Positions 18,268 through 26,161 are shown, numbered from the stretch's first letter. The stretch is DNA of 64,000 bases from an uncultured Flavonifractor sp. (GCA_944385575.1 CALWXT010000004.1:1-64000); one strand, 5' to 3'. Notes: a model not told the origin generated them from the sequence alone. Made by a program: numbers and translations.

Positions 18268-20349
18268 ATGGATTTCAAGCAGTTCAAAGCACGATTTGCG
18301 CTCCACCTGGATGAGCAGCAGGAGGCTGCGGTCCAGGCATCGGAAGGCCCGGTGCTCCTACTGGCCGTCCCCGGCAGCGGCAAGACCACTGTTTTAGTCA
18401 CCCGCCTGGGCTATTTGTGCTATGTGCGGGAAATTCCGCCGGAGCAGATCCTGACCATGACCTACACCGTTGCGGCAGCCCGGGACATGCGGAACCGGTT
18501 TGCCGCTCTTTTTGGGGAGGCCGAGGCTGACCGGTTGGAGTTTCGGACGATCAACGGAGTGTGCAGCCGTATCATCCGCTATTATGAGCAGATCACGGGA
18601 CATACCGCATTTCGTCTGCTGGAGGACGGCGGCCAGAAGAGTGCCCTGATTAGCGAGATCTACCGCGGCCAGACCGCGGAATTTGCCAGCGAAAGTATGG
18701 TCAAACAGCTTCAGACCGCCATCACCTATGTAAAGAATCAAATGCTAAAGGGTGAGGAGCTGTCTGAAATAGAGGTGGAGGGCGTGGACTTTCCGCAGTT
18801 TTACCGTGCTTACTGCAAGGCTCTGCGGGATCAGCGGCTGATGGATTTTGACGATCAGATGGTCTATGCCCTCCAAATCCTTCGGAAGCACCCTCCAATT
18901 CTACAGAGTATACAGGCGCGCTACCGCTATTTCTGTGTGGATGAGGCCCAGGATACATCCAGAATCCAGCACGTCATCATACGCCTGCTGGCCGGACAAA
19001 GCCGGAATCTTTTCATGGTAGGAGACGAGGATCAGAGCATCTACGGCTTCCGTGCCGCCTATCCGCAGGCGCTGACGGAGTTTGATACCGTCTATCCCGA
19101 TGCCCGTGTCCTTTACATGGAGCACAATTACCGCTCTACAGAACAGATCGTTGCGGCGGCCGACCGCTTTATCCAGAAAAATCAGAATCGACACCCAAAG
19201 CACATGAAAGCGACACAGGGAAGCGGCAGGAAGCTCCACGAATACTCCGTCTACGACAGGCAGGAGCAGTACAGCCTTCTCTGCGGCCTGGCGGATGGCT
19301 GTACCACAGAAACCGCTGTGCTCTATCGGGACAACGACAGCGCCCTTCCGCTCATTGACAGACTGGAGCGGTCAGGGATTCCATACCGTTGCCGCCAAGT
19401 AGACAGCCTGTTTTTCAGCAGCCGGGTGGTGCGGGATATCACAGATATCATCCGTTTTTCCCGCAATCCGGGGGACGGAGCGCTGTTTTTGAACATCTAC
19501 TATAAGCTGGGTGCCGGGATCAGCCGTGCGCTGGCCCAGGAGGCTGCCCGATCCGACACAGACCCGCTGGAATACATTGCCGCGGCTCCGGCAGCATCAC
19601 CCTGGACCAGGAAACAGTGCCGTGCCCTCCAGACCCACATGACAAATTTACTGATAGAACGGGCGGACAAGGCCGTTTATCGCATTGTGAATTTTATGGG
19701 TTACGGTGCGTATCTGGAAGAACGGGGCGGCGACAGGAGCAAAGCCGACATTTTGGAGGCGCTGGGCGCCCAGGAAGCCACGCCGGAGCAGCTACTGGAC
19801 AGACTGGAGGCATTGCGGCAGATTGTACAGGCCGGTTCCACGGACCCAACATGCCCCTTTGTCCTTTCGACGATTCATTCCAGTAAGGGACTGGAATATG
19901 ACAGAGTCATTTTGATGGATGTGGCCGACGGCCTTCTGCCGAAAACCCTGCCAAGTGCTGATCCCACACCGGAGGAACAGGATGCTTATGAGGAGGAACG
20001 GCGGCTATTTTATGTGGGCCTAACCCGCGCCAAAAAGGAGCTGAGCATCATCACCTTCCGCAAGGTCGGCCTTGGCTCTGAGTTTGCCGCTGAGGTGCTT
20101 CCGCCCAAAAAGCGAGAAGGAGTGCCGGTCAGGCGGAAGCCTGCCCCGGTTAAACAGACGGATGGGGAACGGATCCTGGCCCTTGCCAAAGACTACATTC
20201 CGGGCACCAGACTGCTGCATAAGACCTTTGGGCCTGGTACTCTGGTCAGCAAGACCGGAGATATTGCCGTAGTTGCTTTCGATAGCCAGGAAGTGAAAAA
20301 AATCGCCATCTCCACCGCCCTCAAGGCAAACCAGCTGAAACTGGAATGA
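18268..20349 (+). CDS. UvrD/PcrA-like superfamily 1 DNA helicase, element cargo
   Basis: 693-residue 3'-5' helicase. Visible motifs: Q motif LDEQQEAAV, Walker A VPGSGKTT (about residues 33-40), motif II VDEAQDTS, motif III VGDEDQSIYGFRAA, motif V STIHSSKGLEYD and motif VI YVGLTRAKK. The C-terminal tail (about residues 640-690) ends in a small domain (PGTRLLHKTFGPGTLV) also seen in PcrA-type proteins. The main chromosomal PcrA probably lies elsewhere. It starts 12 bases after the methyltransferase with ribosome site CAGGAG. A helicase inside a small element could aid replication or strand processing, but that is speculation. Confidence 0.92.
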   Translation: MDFKQFKARFALHLDEQQEAAVQASEGPVLLLAVPGSGKTTVLVTRLGYLCYVREIPPEQILTMTYTVAAARDMRNRFAALFGEAEADRLEFRTINGVCSRIIRYYEQITGHTAFRLLEDGGQKSALISEIYRGQTAEFASESMVKQLQTAITYVKNQMLKGEELSEIEVEGVDFPQFYRAYCKALRDQRLMDFDDQMVYALQILRKHPPILQSIQARYRYFCVDEAQDTSRIQHVIIRLLAGQSRNLFMVGDEDQSIYGFRAAYPQALTEFDTVYPDARVLYMEHNYRSTEQIVAAADRFIQKNQNRHPKHMKATQGSGRKLHEYSVYDRQEQYSLLCGLADGCTTETAVLYRDNDSALPLIDRLERSGIPYRCRQVDSLFFSSRVVRDITDIIRFSRNPGDGALFLNIYYKLGAGISRALAQEAARSDTDPLEYIAAAPAASPWTRKQCRALQTHMTNLLIERADKAVYRIVNFMGYGAYLEERGGDRSKADILEALGAQEATPEQLLDRLEALRQIVQAGSTDPTCPFVLSTIHSSKGLEYDRVILMDVADGLLPKTLPSADPTPEEQDAYEEERRLFYVGLTRAKKELSIITFRKVGLGSEFAAEVLPPKKREGVPVRRKPAPVKQTDGERILALAKDYIPGTRLLHKTFGPGTLVSKTGDIAVVAFDSQEVKKIAISTALKANQLKLE

Positions 20350-20371
20350 AACTCCCGCATCTGCATACCGT
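20343..20371 (+). promoter_or_regulatory. Weak sigma-E-like candidate promoter before the serine recombinase
   Basis: CATACCGT (20364-20371) matches six of eight bases of the sigma-E -10 (CATACAAT type). The -35 position (20343-20349, GGAATGA) matches only partly; spacer is 14 bases. Mother-cell expression of the recombinase would fit a skin-like element, but this call is weak. Confidence 0.25.
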
Positions 20372-20392
20372 GCAGGGAAGGGAGGAGAGGGC

Positions 20393-21280
20393 ATGAGTAT
20401 GTCTCTGCCGGAACACGCCAAGCTCCGGGTAGCGGCCTACTGCCGGGTATCAACCGACAGGGAGGATCAGGCCAACTCATTCGAAAACCAGCGGCGCTAT
20501 TTTATGGCGTGCATTGAACGCAATCCCGACTGGGTGCTTCAGCACATCTATGCCGACGAGGGCATTTCGGGTACCAGTACGAAAAAGCGCAGGCAGTTCA
20601 ACGCTATGATCGCGGCGGCCCGGGCAGGGGAGATCGACCTAATTCTCACAAAAGAGGTCAGCCGGTTCGCCCGCAATACCCTGGATACCCTGACCTATAC
20701 CAGGGAACTTTGCCGGCGGGGGATCGGGGTGCTCTTTCTCATTGACAATATTGATACCAGGCAGCAGGACGGGGAACTGCGGCTTACCATTATGTCCTCC
20801 ATCGCCCAGGAGGAGAGCCGCAAGACCTCTCAGCGGGTCAAATGGGGGCAGACCAGGCGGATGGAACAAGGTGTGGTTTTCGGCGGATCACTGCTGGGCT
20901 ATGATGTGCAGAACGGGCAGATGGTCCTCAACCCGGCGGGCGCCGAGACGGTGCGTCTGATCTTTCACAAATGCCTTCAGGAGCACAAGAGTGCCGCCGT
21001 CATCGCCGGCGAACTGTGCGCGGCCGGTATTCCGTCCAGCCGGGGCCGCGTGAAATGGTCGGCAGCCACGGTGTGGAAAATCCTGAAAAACGAGAAATAC
21101 TGCGGTGATCTGATTCAGAAAAAAACCTATACCCCCGATTACCTCACCCACGAAAAGCGGTACAACAGAGGACAGGAGCGGTTCGTGGTCATTCGGGACC
21201 ATCACGTTCCGATCATTGACCGGGACACATGGGAGGCCACCCAGCGGGAACTGGCCAGCCGCCGCGTCGGAAGACCGTAG
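20393..21280 (+). CDS. Serine site-specific recombinase (short), presumed integrase/excisionase of the cotJC element
   Basis: 295 residues. Resolvase domain at about 10-150 with the nucleophile Ser20 in YCRVST, KEVSRFARN, and QEESRKTSQ at the start of helix E. It is followed by a recombinase DNA-binding domain (about 165-270: GGSLLGYD, KILKNEKYCGD, HHVPIIDRDTWE). Large serine recombinases normally continue for 150-250 residues with a zinc ribbon and coiled coil. Both are absent, and the stop lies five bases before the right repeat. It is therefore either a truncated or a minimal form. Ribosome site GGGAGGAG precedes the ATG. Position next to one att site fits an element-encoded recombinase. 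Confidence 0.88.
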   Translation: MSMSLPEHAKLRVAAYCRVSTDREDQANSFENQRRYFMACIERNPDWVLQHIYADEGISGTSTKKRRQFNAMIAAARAGEIDLILTKEVSRFARNTLDTLTYTRELCRRGIGVLFLIDNIDTRQQDGELRLTIMSSIAQEESRKTSQRVKWGQTRRMEQGVVFGGSLLGYDVQNGQMVLNPAGAETVRLIFHKCLQEHKSAAVIAGELCAAGIPSSRGRVKWSAATVWKILKNEKYCGDLIQKKTYTPDYLTHEKRYNRGQERFVVIRDHHVPIIDRDTWEATQRELASRRVGRP

Positions 21281-21285
21281 CCATA

Positions 21286-21296
21286 TCCTCGGTACC
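21286..21296. repeat. Right junction (att-like) direct repeat of the cotJC element
   Basis: TCCTCGGTACC; ten of eleven bases equal the left repeat at 15522-15532. Element DNA lies to the left and the cotJC N-terminal part to the right. Confidence 0.85.
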
Positions 21297-21479
21297 AATA
21301 TCGGTAAGGAGGCCCTGAAGCTCCGGGTAGGGCATGGAGTACCGCTGGGAGAGATAGCGCAGGGAAGCGCCCAGCTCGCCGTCAGGGCCACCGTACTGGC
21401 TGATGATATAGCTGGCCAGCTTGGGGTTGGGCGTGGCGATCTTCACCGGATACTGCAGTTTCTTTTCATACAAAAACAT
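21286..21479 (-). CDS. cotJC: CotJC, N-terminal part of the interrupted spore coat gene
   Basis: Encodes the first 64 or so residues of CotJC (MFLYEKKLQYPVKI, SQYGGPDGEL, LRYLSQRYSMP, GLLTDIGTE), closely following the family. It has its own strong ribosome site (AAGGAGG) and shares bases with the upstream stop (TGATG). In the present arrangement the frame reads on into the element and stops at 21213, giving an 88-residue truncated product. Neither half shows frame decay, which is what one expects if excision is still selected or the insertion is recent. Confidence 0.92.
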
Positions 21480-21943
21480 CAGCGGCTGCCTCCTTCCATC
21501 TGCTCCCAGGGCCAGGGGCCCTTCAGCCAGGCACTCCAATTCTCGCTGCCGGCCACGGCTGCCTTCGTCAGGGGGCCGTAAGCGGCCTCATAGCGGGTTC
21601 TGGCCTGGCGCTCCATCTCGGCATACTGCTGATAGAGGGCAAAGGCTTCCTGATCCTCCTGATGGGTATCCAAATAAAGAGCCAACTCCAAAAGTACAAA
21701 TTCCAGCGCCTGCAGCTCAGCCATGGGGCCGCCCAGGGCCTTCTTGGCCGAGCTCCTGACCCGGAAGGGCAGGTCAAGTCCGGGGAACAGCGTACCGCTG
21801 TTCAGAGCCTCCTGCTGGGTGTAACGCTTGGAGCCGGTCTGCTGGAAGGGGACATAGGGGACGGCCAGCGGCGCGCACTCAGGCAGCATGCCGCAGCTGT
21901 CGTTGCAAACGCCGGAAGGCGTGTTGTCATTCTCGGAATACAA
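21479..21943 (-). CDS. CotJA-CotJB fused spore coat protein
   Basis: 154-residue protein joining two coat proteins that are usually separate. Residues 1-60 resemble CotJA (APLAVPYVPFQQ, EALNSGTLFPGLDLPF). Residues 72-150 resemble CotJB (LQALEFVLLELALYLDTHQ, ALYQQYAEME, YGPLTKA, GPWPWE). The TTG at 21943 is chosen because GGAGG lies 7 bases upstream; an in-frame ATG at 21982 lies 5' of this ribosome site. It forms the cotJ operon with the split cotJC. Mother-cell expression is expected from the family. Confidence 0.85.
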   Translation of the reverse strand: MYSENDNTPSGVCNDSCGMLPECAPLAVPYVPFQQTGSKRYTQQEALNSGTLFPGLDLPFRVRSSAKKALGGPMAELQALEFVLLELALYLDTHQEDQEAFALYQQYAEMERQARTRYEAAYGPLTKAAVAGSENWSAWLKGPWPWEQMEGGSR

Positions 21944-21990
21944 GACGGTTCCTCCTTCTATGGATTGAGGCGGCGTCGCCACCCCGTTCC

Positions 21991-22019
21991 ATCCTATGCC
22001 GGAAGTCGGGATCTGTCAA
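21991..22019 (-). promoter_or_regulatory. Promoter region of the cotJ operon
   Basis: On the minus strand TTGACA (22014-22019) and TAGGAT (21991-21996) are 17 apart, a sigma-A-like pair. The same DNA reads AC, 16 bases, CATAGGATG, close to the sigma-K pattern AC-N16-CATANNNTA. Which factor uses it cannot be decided from sequence. Confidence 0.5.
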
Positions 22020-22031
22020 TTCCTGGGATAC

Positions 22032-22066
22032 AAAAAACTCCCCCGTCTCAGACGGGGGAGTTTTTT
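22032..22066 (-). terminator. Intrinsic terminator of the YhcH-like gene
   Basis: Perfect 16-base arms (22032-22047, 22051-22066) around TCA, with A and T tracts on both sides. Lies 5 bases after the YhcH-like stop on the minus strand and insulates the cotJ promoter. Confidence 0.93.
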
Positions 22067-22070
22067 GTAT

Positions 22071-22529
22071 TCAGGCAAGCTTGACCTTGGCTACCAGACG
22101 GCGGACTGGAACCGGCTGCTCCATGGCAACCCGGGGCGCGTGCAGATCCTGGGGCCACACAATGTAAAAGGTGCCGGGACGGATGGTAAGGGTGTCCCAT
22201 TTTGTGGTGTAAAACTGGATATCGCCGGCAGGATCGTACTCCGTCAGCTGCTCCAGCGGGGCATCCGGCAGCGCATATCCTGCGCCCTCCAGGCCGGAAA
22301 CCAGGTACTGGATATCGGCATAGTTCTTGTGGCACTCCAGCTTGCACTCCTCAACCGGCAGCGTATCCACATCAAACAGGAAGGCATAGATATCGCTTCC
22401 CTCCAGCTCTACCCGTTCACCGGGCGTCAGCGTATCGGGATCCACTGTTTGAAGCCATTCCAGGGCCTTCTGAAACCGGGGCCCAAGGCCATAATACAAA
22501 GACGCGTTTTCCATCTTGTCGATTACCAT
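22071..22529 (-). CDS. YhcH/YjgK/YiaL family protein (DUF386)
   Basis: 152-residue cupin-like protein of the YhcH/YiaL family, associated with sialic acid or other sugar catabolism in other bacteria, with an uncertain enzymatic role. Metal-binding motifs are present: ECHKNYADIQYLV (His and Asp), GTFYIVWPQDLHAP (His). The start has GGAGGTG upstream. No sugar catabolism gene is adjacent; it stands alone between its terminator and the divergent cwlD. Confidence 0.88.
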   Translation of the reverse strand: MVIDKMENASLYYGLGPRFQKALEWLQTVDPDTLTPGERVELEGSDIYAFLFDVDTLPVEECKLECHKNYADIQYLVSGLEGAGYALPDAPLEQLTEYDPAGDIQFYTTKWDTLTIRPGTFYIVWPQDLHAPRVAMEQPVPVRRLVAKVKLA

Positions 22530-22595
22530 GGAAGTCCACCTCCGTCAAATTCTGAGTTTATCTTATCGCGGTCGAAAGGAAAAGGCAACAGAAAT

Positions 22596-22625
22596 TTGGA
22601 CAAGTACTCCGATCCATGATACAAT
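22596..22625 (+). promoter_or_regulatory. Candidate promoter of cwlD
   Basis: TTGGAC (22596-22601), 18 bases, TACAAT (22620-22625) is sigma-A-like. Overlapping it, CATGATA (22615-22621) matches the sigma-G -10 pattern CATNMTA, as expected for cwlD, but no good sigma-G -35 is visible. Confidence 0.4.
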
Positions 22626-22687
22626 AACGCTGTACTTCTACCCGGCCTGATGCCCGCATATCGTGGGAGGAGAAAGGGGAGAGGCGC

Positions 22688-23386
22688 ATGGAGAAAGCCG
22701 TACATTGGGCGGTGCTGGCCTTTTTGATCGCAGCCACGGCTGTTTGCCTGTTTGTGCACCCCGGCCGCGAGACCGCTGTTTTTGCGCCGGCAAATGCAGG
22801 CCCCACGCTGGTGCTGGATGCCGGCCATGGCGGGGAAGACGGCGGCGCAGTGTCACTTACCGGTGTACCTGAGAGCGGAATCAACCTTTCCATCGTGCTC
22901 AAACTGGATCAGCTGCTGGGGCTGTATGGGCAGGCGCCCGTTGTTCTGCGTACTTCGGATGTTTCTCTCCACGATGAAAATGCGGGTACTTTGCGGGAGA
23001 AGAAAGTGTCCGACCTGCACAATCGGGTTATAGCCATTGAGCAGACAGAAAATGCTGTATTGCTCAGTGTCCATCAGAATATGTTTACGGATCAGAAATA
23101 CCACGGCGCCCAGGTCTTTTTTGCTCCTACGGAAGGAAGTAGTGAATTTGCTGTCCATACCCAGGAGCAGCTCCGCATTGCGCTGGACCCGGAGAATGGC
23201 CGGCAGGCAAAGCCCATCCCGGACACCGTGTATCTGATGAACCACATCACCTGCCCTGGCATCCTGATCGAGTGCGGCTTTTTGTCCAATCCAGCGGAGG
23301 AAGCTCTCCTTCGCTCCGACGGGTACCAGACCAAGCTGGCGGCGGCCATGGCGGGCGCCTGGCTGCAATACAGCTGGCAGGAATAG
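22688..23386 (+). CDS. cwlD: N-acetylmuramoyl-L-alanine amidase CwlD
   Basis: Exported zinc amidase that removes the stem peptide from muramic acid during spore cortex formation, the first step to muramic-delta-lactam needed for germination. 232 residues: N-terminal membrane segment (about 6-22), then the Amidase_3 domain with DAGHGGEDGGAV (zinc His and Glu), SVHQNMF (zinc His) and the catalytic Glu in ILIECGFLSNPAEE. Length and the single amidase domain without binding repeats are typical of CwlD. radA follows after 25 bases. Confidence 0.9.
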   Translation: MEKAVHWAVLAFLIAATAVCLFVHPGRETAVFAPANAGPTLVLDAGHGGEDGGAVSLTGVPESGINLSIVLKLDQLLGLYGQAPVVLRTSDVSLHDENAGTLREKKVSDLHNRVIAIEQTENAVLLSVHQNMFTDQKYHGAQVFFAPTEGSSEFAVHTQEQLRIALDPENGRQAKPIPDTVYLMNHITCPGILIECGFLSNPAEEALLRSDGYQTKLAAAMAGAWLQYSWQE

Positions 23387-23411
23387 CAAAAGAGAACGGG
23401 GGAACCCTTGC

Positions 23412-24773
23412 ATGAAAAGCAAGAGCATGTTTTATTGCACGGAATGCGGAAATGAACTGCCCAAATGGGCCGGACAATGCCCGGCCTGCAAGGCGTGGAA
23501 TACCATTGTGGAACAGCCGGCAGAAACCAAGCGCCGGGGAACGACTTCTGTGTCTGAAGGGCGCCGCTCCCTGAGCAGACCGCGTCCCATTGCCGAGGTG
23601 GAGACCACCCATGAGCTGCGCTTTGAGACAGGAATGCAGGAGCTGGACCGGGTGCTGGGGGGAGGTGCCGTTCAAGGCTCCCTGGTGCTTGTAGGCGGCG
23701 CTCCAGGCATCGGAAAATCCACGCTGATGCTTCAGATCTGCGACAACCTGTGCCGGTTTGCAAAGGTTCTCTATGTATCCGGAGAGGAGTCGGAGCGCCA
23801 GATCAAGCTCCGTGCCGACCGGCTCCATGTCCGCGGCCAGGAGCTGTACCTTCAGGCGGAGACCAATCTGGAGGATGTACTGGAATCCGTGCGGGAGCTG
23901 AAACCGGATGTACTCATCGTGGATTCCATCCAGACACTGTACAACGGTGACCTGTCCGCCGCGCCTGGCAGTATCGGTCAGGTAAAGGACTGTACCATGG
24001 CCCTGATGCAGCTGGCAAAAGGGCAGGGGGTCACAGTATTTGTCATCGGTCACGTGAATAAGGAGGGTTCCATTGCCGGACCCAAGGTGTTGGAGCATAT
24101 GGTGGACTGCGTCCTCTACTTTGAAGGGGAGCAGCAGAATTCCTACCGTATTCTCCGGGCTGCCAAGAACCGCTTTGGTGCCACCAATGAGATCGGCGTA
24201 TTTGAAATGGGGGATTCCGGCCTGCGGGAGGTGCCCAATCCTTCCGAGATGCTGCTTTCCGGCCGCCCACAGGACACACCGGGTACCTGTGTCACCTGTG
24301 TGATGGAAGGTGTACGCCCCGTACTGGCGGAAGTACAGGCACTGTTGGCCCCGACCAGCTTCAATGTACCCCGGCGCACCGCCAACGGCTTTGATTTCAA
24401 CCGGACCAATCTGCTGCTGGCAGTGCTGGAAAAGCGGGGCGGTCTGATGGTGAGTTCCTGCGATGCCTATATCAACGTCATCGGCGGCTTGTTCCTGGAC
24501 GAGCCTGCCGCTGACTTGGCCATGGTTATCGCTATGGCATCCAGCTTCCGGGACAAGCCGGTGCCAGGCGATCTGGCAGCCATTGGAGAGGTGGGACTTA
24601 CCGGGGAGCTACGCTCCGTCAACGCTCTGGGGCAGCGGCTGAGCGAGGTGCACCGGCTGGGCTTCACCAAGTGTCTGGTGCCTGCCCGTATGGGGGCCAA
24701 ACTGGATGTGCCGGAGGGCTTGCAGCTCATCAAGGTACGAAATATCCGGGAAGCGCTGGCGGCGCTTTTATAA
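23412..24773 (+). CDS. radA: DNA repair protein RadA
   Basis: RecA-related, DnaB-like branch-migration ATPase that helps process recombination intermediates. 453 residues: zinc finger CTECGNELPKWAGQCPAC (about 10-27), Walker A GGAPGIGKST (about 95-104), the RadA-specific KNRFG motif (KNRFGATNEIG), and a C-terminal Lon-protease-like domain (DEPAADLAMVIA, GEVGLTGELR). The start follows GGGGGAACCCTTGC with modest ribosome site. A terminator follows directly. Confidence 0.97.
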   Translation: MKSKSMFYCTECGNELPKWAGQCPACKAWNTIVEQPAETKRRGTTSVSEGRRSLSRPRPIAEVETTHELRFETGMQELDRVLGGGAVQGSLVLVGGAPGIGKSTLMLQICDNLCRFAKVLYVSGEESERQIKLRADRLHVRGQELYLQAETNLEDVLESVRELKPDVLIVDSIQTLYNGDLSAAPGSIGQVKDCTMALMQLAKGQGVTVFVIGHVNKEGSIAGPKVLEHMVDCVLYFEGEQQNSYRILRAAKNRFGATNEIGVFEMGDSGLREVPNPSEMLLSGRPQDTPGTCVTCVMEGVRPVLAEVQALLAPTSFNVPRRTANGFDFNRTNLLLAVLEKRGGLMVSSCDAYINVIGGLFLDEPAADLAMVIAMASSFRDKPVPGDLAAIGEVGLTGELRSVNALGQRLSEVHRLGFTKCLVPARMGAKLDVPEGLQLIKVRNIREALAALL

Positions 24774-24776
24774 AAT

Positions 24777-24820
24777 AAAAACCGGGGGCTACGGAAAATA
24801 TCCATAGCTCCCGGTTTTTT
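24777..24820. terminator. Bidirectional terminator between radA and pfp
   Basis: AAAAACCGGG and the following GGCTACGG pair with CCATAGCT and CCCGGTTTTT, with one mismatch. It has a T run on the plus strand and A run on the other side, between convergent genes. Confidence 0.88.
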
Positions 24821-24832
24821 CTGTTTCTGATA

Positions 24833-26080
24833 TTAGCCGTCCAGATCGGTGGTCAGGATCTTTTTCAGCTTGGCAAAGCGGGGCAGAGAGAAATCCTTGG
24901 GACCCTCGGGCTCACCCTGGATGAGGGGCAGCACGTAGTCGATGAAGGGCTGCTCCACGCCGTTGCCGGCGGCATTGATCCACTCACGGGGAACCTTCTT
25001 CTCAAAGTTGGCCACGATGTCCAGGGGCTGCAGAACGGTCTCGCAGTGGTAGCCGTTGTCACGGCTGCAGCGGAAGGCCACCATCTTATCGGTGACGCCG
25101 GACACCGCAGCGTCCACAGCGGCCTTGCCCGCCATAAAGGCTTCGTCGATGTCGGTCTTGGAAGCCACGTGGGAGCCGCAGCGCTGGAGAAGGGACAGCT
25201 CAATGCCGCGCACCTTGGCGCCGGTTTCCATCTTAACAGCCTCTGCCAGCATGCTGGCCAGGCCGCCCAGCTGGGCATGACCGAAGCCATCGGTAGCGGA
25301 AGTCTTAGCCTCGGAGACGAAGGTGCCGTCAGCATGATGGATGCCCTCGGACACAGCCACCATACACTTGCCGGTATTGCGGTAGATCCGGCTCACATCG
25401 TCCAGGAAGTCGGTCAGGTCGAAGTCAGTCTCGGGCAGATAGATCAGGTCGGGACCGTAGCCCGCCCAGGTAGCCAGACCGGCGGAACCGGCCAGCCAGC
25501 CGGCATGACGGCCCATGATCTCGATGATGGTAACCATGCCGGTATCGTACACGTGGGCGTCCCGGTGCACCTCCATGCAGGAAGTGGCAATAAACTTGGC
25601 AGCGGAAGCGAAGCCGGGGCAGTGGTCAGTGCCGTTCAGGTCGTTGTCAATGGTCTTGGGCACGCCCATGATGCGGCACTCATAGCCCACTTTCTGCATA
25701 TACTTGGAGATCTTGTTGCAGGTGTCCATAGAGTCGTTGCCGCCGTTATAGAAGAAATAACGCACGTCATATTTCTGGAAGATCTCCAGAATGCGCTTAT
25801 AGTCGGTATCATCCACATCGGGATCGGCCAGCTTGTACCGGCAGGAGCCCAGCGCAGAGGAGGGGGTATATTTCAAAAGCTCCAGCTCAGCGGCGTCCTC
25901 CTCGCCCATGTCATAAAGTTTGTCATCCAGCACGCCCCGGATGCCATTGGCTGCGCCCAGCACGCGGGTAATGCAGTCGGTATCCAGCGCCGTGCGGATC
26001 ACGCCCAGCGCACTGGCGTTGATGACAGCGGTGGGGCCACCGGACTGGCCGATGATGCAGGCGCCCTTCAGTTCACTCAT
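24833..26080 (-). CDS. pfp: Pyrophosphate-dependent phosphofructokinase (PFK-A superfamily)
   Basis: Phosphorylates fructose 6-phosphate with, most likely, pyrophosphate. 415 residues. The donor-site motifs GGNDSMDT (in place of GGDGT) and PKTIDND (in place of PGTIDND) are the changes that mark the PPi-using subgroup. IMGRHAGW is the sugar-phosphate motif. The start at 26080 follows AGGAGG; an upstream in-frame extension of 27 residues is discarded. The reaction is reversible in known enzymes, so it may serve glycolysis or gluconeogenesis. It is divergent from fba with overlapping promoters. Confidence 0.9.
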   Translation of the reverse strand: MSELKGACIIGQSGGPTAVINASALGVIRTALDTDCITRVLGAANGIRGVLDDKLYDMGEEDAAELELLKYTPSSALGSCRYKLADPDVDDTDYKRILEIFQKYDVRYFFYNGGNDSMDTCNKISKYMQKVGYECRIMGVPKTIDNDLNGTDHCPGFASAAKFIATSCMEVHRDAHVYDTGMVTIIEIMGRHAGWLAGSAGLATWAGYGPDLIYLPETDFDLTDFLDDVSRIYRNTGKCMVAVSEGIHHADGTFVSEAKTSATDGFGHAQLGGLASMLAEAVKMETGAKVRGIELSLLQRCGSHVASKTDIDEAFMAGKAAVDAAVSGVTDKMVAFRCSRDNGYHCETVLQPLDIVANFEKKVPREWINAAGNGVEQPFIDYVLPLIQGEPEGPKDFSLPRFAKLKKILTTDLDG

Positions 26081-26132
26081 GTAGTTGCCTCCTGATAACT
26101 CAAATTCGAAAAACCTGGGTTTTTGCGCAAAT

Positions 26133-26161
26133 ATCATACCACGTCCTCTTGAAATTATCAA
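26133..26161 (-). promoter_or_regulatory. Promoter of pfp
   Basis: Minus strand TTGATA (26156-26161) and TATGAT (26133-26138), spacer 17. The -35 lies within the spacer of the divergent fba promoter. Confidence 0.65.

Larger units (their letters stand above)
15522..21296. mobile_element. 5.76 kb serine-recombinase element interrupting cotJC (skin-like)
   Basis: The segment between the two 11-base direct repeats is 5,764 bp from repeat to repeat. It splits cotJC into two colinear parts. Its genes all point plus, opposite to cotJC: alcohol dehydrogenase, yaaA, SpoU-type RNA methyltransferase, UvrD-like helicase and a serine recombinase that ends 5 bases before the right repeat. Excision at the repeat leaves an exact 603-nt cotJC. 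No phage structural, conjugation or replication genes are present. Known precedents are elements that interrupt sigK or gerE and are excised in the mother cell. Whether this one still excises is unproven, because its recombinase is short. Confidence 0.85.

Noticed and set aside
15533..21285. Inversion or transposon insertion as the cause of the split cotJC
   Set aside because: Both halves keep the same orientation and order, so it is not an inversion. No transposase or terminal inverted repeats were found, and a recombinase abuts the repeat, which favours site-specific integration. An 11-bp target duplication by an unseen transposon remains a remote alternative.
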